The notes under the pieces were generated by a model. The model saw only the letters and a program-made list of their open reading frames with translations. It searched no databases and was not told where the DNA came from. Below, piece by piece: positions 4,406-5,591 of a DNA stretch of 5,591 nucleotides. The stretch comes from CAIYEO01 sp037139575 (GTDB taxonomy: Bacteria; Patescibacteriota; Saccharimonadia; Saccharimonadales; UBA4665): positions 1 through 5,591 of the forward strand of contig JBAXGD010000027.1 in the NCBI GenBank assembly GCA_037139575.1, read 5' to 3'. Made by a program: the position numbers and the translations under genes. Every line of letters starts with the position of its first letter. Within the stretch, counting starts at the first letter, position 1.

Positions 4406-5161
4406 ATGCAAGTAATCGTAGACGATCTACTGACAAATTATCAGCAAACCAGCGGTAAAAATCTAAATATCTTATTTATTCATGGATGGGCAGATAGTAT
4501 TGCTGGTCAAAAGTCTTTTATAGATGATATTTCTAGAATTGGAAACGTTTTAGCACTAGACCTCCCTGGATTTGGTACAAGCCAGGTTCCAGGCAGGGCT
4601 TTTAGTTTACTGGACTATGCAAAATTCGTGAGAGATTTTTGTGACAAGACTGGATTTAATAAAATCGATTTAATAATTGGTCATAGTAATGGCGGGGCTA
4701 TAGCTATTAAAATAGTTTCGTTAAATCTACTCAATCCTAAAAAACTAGTCCTTCTAGGTGCTTCGGGTATCCGGGATGGAAGGTCTAGTAAAAAAACTGC
4801 TCTGGCAATCGTTGCTAAAGCAGGCAAGATAATTACGTCGCCACTTCCAAAATCAATGAAAAAACAAATACGGTCAAAAGCATATAAGACTATCGGCTCG
4901 GATTATTTAGTAGCTGAACATATGCAGGAGACATTCAAAAATGTTGTATCTGAAGATATGTCGGACGATGCTAAGAACATAAACATCCCAACCTTATTAA
5001 TCTATGGGCAGGATGATGACCAAACACCACCAAAAGTTGGCCTAAAATATCACGAGATAATTGATGGTTCTGAAATCGAACTCGTTGGAGGTGCTGGTCA
5101 TTTTGTTCAGCTAGAAAAGCCACAAATAGTTGGCGATTTAATAAGAAAGTTCATCTCATGA
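4406..5161 (+). CDS. Alpha/beta hydrolase
   Basis: 251 aa, the usual length for a one-domain alpha/beta hydrolase of the carboxylesterase/lactonase type. It shows the oxyanion strand ILFIHGWADS (22-31), LALDLPGFGTS (49-59), the nucleophile elbow IIGHSNGGA (90-98) with Ser94, LLIYGQDDDQTPP (197-209) with probable Asp204, and VGGAGHFVQLEKP (227-239) with His232: a complete catalytic triad. A basic cap segment occupies about 123-165. No signal peptide or membrane helix is seen, so it is probably cytoplasmic. The natural substrate is not readable from the sequence. Its stop overlaps the next ATG (ATGA at 5158-5161), implying translational coupling with the Mur-ligase-like membrane protein and perhaps a shared envelope-related role. 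Confidence 0.88.
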   Translation: MQVIVDDLLTNYQQTSGKNLNILFIHGWADSIAGQKSFIDDISRIGNVLALDLPGFGTSQVPGRAFSLLDYAKFVRDFCDKTGFNKIDLIIGHSNGGAIAIKIVSLNLLNPKKLVLLGASGIRDGRSSKKTALAIVAKAGKIITSPLPKSMKKQIRSKAYKTIGSDYLVAEHMQETFKNVVSEDMSDDAKNINIPTLLIYGQDDDQTPPKVGLKYHEIIDGSEIELVGGAGHFVQLEKPQIVGDLIRKFIS

Positions 5162-5591
5162 TTAAGGCATTTTTGAGCATTTATAGACCTAGTTATTTTT
5201 CAACAATTATCTACATGCTTCAATCGAGCGAGTATGATGCGAAGAAGTACCTGGCTTGGTTCTGGACTACACAAAATTTTTCTAAAGTAAGGGTTAGGGG
5301 TGACTTAAAGAAAACTTCAGCCGCAAAAATTCTATTATTAACATCATGGGTTCTGGCGCTATTCATAATACTATTAGGCATTCGTTTTATATATCTATGG
5401 AAGAATAATCAACTATTTGCAGGCTGGACTTTCGGTCTTGCTCTTATTCTTGGCTACCCGATTTTGATTGCTAATCTAATAGTTGTCCCGCTGATACTTG
5501 CTAGAATTCTATTAGTATCTCCTTCAAACAATAGGAAAATTATTAAATCTGAGAAAATTTTCAAAGATTTCAAAGGTGAAAAAATTGCTAT
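5158..5591 (+). CDS. Membrane-anchored protein, probably the N-terminus of a MurF-like Mur ligase (cut by window end)
   Basis: The reading frame starts at the ATG overlapping the hydrolase stop and stays open for 144 codons to the window edge. Residues 1-50 (IYRPSYFSTIIYMLQSSEYD, then KYLAWFWTTQNFSKVRVRGD) are amphipathic and aromatic. Hydrophobic helices follow at about 57-80 and 90-120, the second possibly a hairpin. A basic segment (SNNRKIIKSEKIFKDFKGEKIA, 123-144) then runs into the window end. From memory, Mur-ligase-family proteins of Saccharibacteria have such a membrane N-terminus, and a KGxKIA stretch directly before the ATP-binding GSxGKTT loop. The P-loop itself is not in the window, so the assignment is an inference. 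If right, the product adds a (di)peptide to a peptidoglycan precursor at the membrane. Confidence 0.6.
   Translation, partial: MIKAFLSIYRPSYFSTIIYMLQSSEYDAKKYLAWFWTTQNFSKVRVRGDLKKTSAAKILLLTSWVLALFIILLGIRFIYLWKNNQLFAGWTFGLALILGYPILIANLIVVPLILARILLVSPSNNRKIIKSEKIFKDFKGEKIA

Noticed and set aside
1..5591. CRISPR array, insertion sequence or transposase
   Set aside because: No regularly spaced repeats, no transposase or integrase motifs, and no long terminal inverted repeats were seen on either strand.

Overview
The window is an AT-rich chromosomal segment (roughly 35-40% GC by eye) from a bacterium using the standard code: TGA is a genuine stop for ligA, the 65-aa ORF and the second hydrolase, so it is not a TGA=Gly lineage. 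The gene style best fits Candidatus Saccharibacteria or another Patescibacteria lineage. The pointers are compact AT-rich genes, an alpha/beta hydrolase overlapping a Mur-ligase-like gene with a membrane N-terminus, and -10 boxes placed directly before start codons. This is an inference from gene style, not a database result.

Layout. (1) 1-819 (+): the 3' part of ligA (zinc finger, HhH, BRCT). (2) 816-970: a near-consensus promoter overlapping the ligA stop, a ~118-nt structured intergenic segment and a strong bidirectional terminator. Together these look like a free-standing small RNA gene of unknown class. (3) 2528-968 (-): a two-gene overlapping operon with an alpha/beta hydrolase followed by a divergent PgeF/YfiH ('laccase-domain') protein. 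(4) 2621-2697 (+): tRNA-Ala(GGC) with the G3:U70 identity pair and encoded CCA, followed by its terminator. (5) 2830-3174 (+): a small three-helix membrane protein of unknown function. (6) 3218-3415 (+): a 65-aa basic protein in a sharply GC-rich island (about 61% GC over 3271-3410). It resembles small actinobacterial proteins, has a perfect palindrome over its putative promoter, and is followed by a tRNA-3'-end-like sequence. (7) 3490-4383 (+): a single-pass membrane-anchored extracytoplasmic protein. (8) 4406-5591 (+): an alpha/beta hydrolase overlapping by ATGA the start of a membrane-anchored protein, probably an atypical MurF-like ligase, cut by the window end.

Functional picture: a replication/repair gene, a probable sRNA, a tRNA, a small metabolic operon on the reverse strand and a cell-envelope group at the right. 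The most interesting items are the putative sRNA with a long closing helix and possible pseudoknot, the GC-rich actinobacterial-like gene beside a tRNA (notable because Saccharibacteria live on Actinobacteria), and the recurring placement of -10 boxes 7-9 nt before ATG, which predicts leaderless mRNAs.
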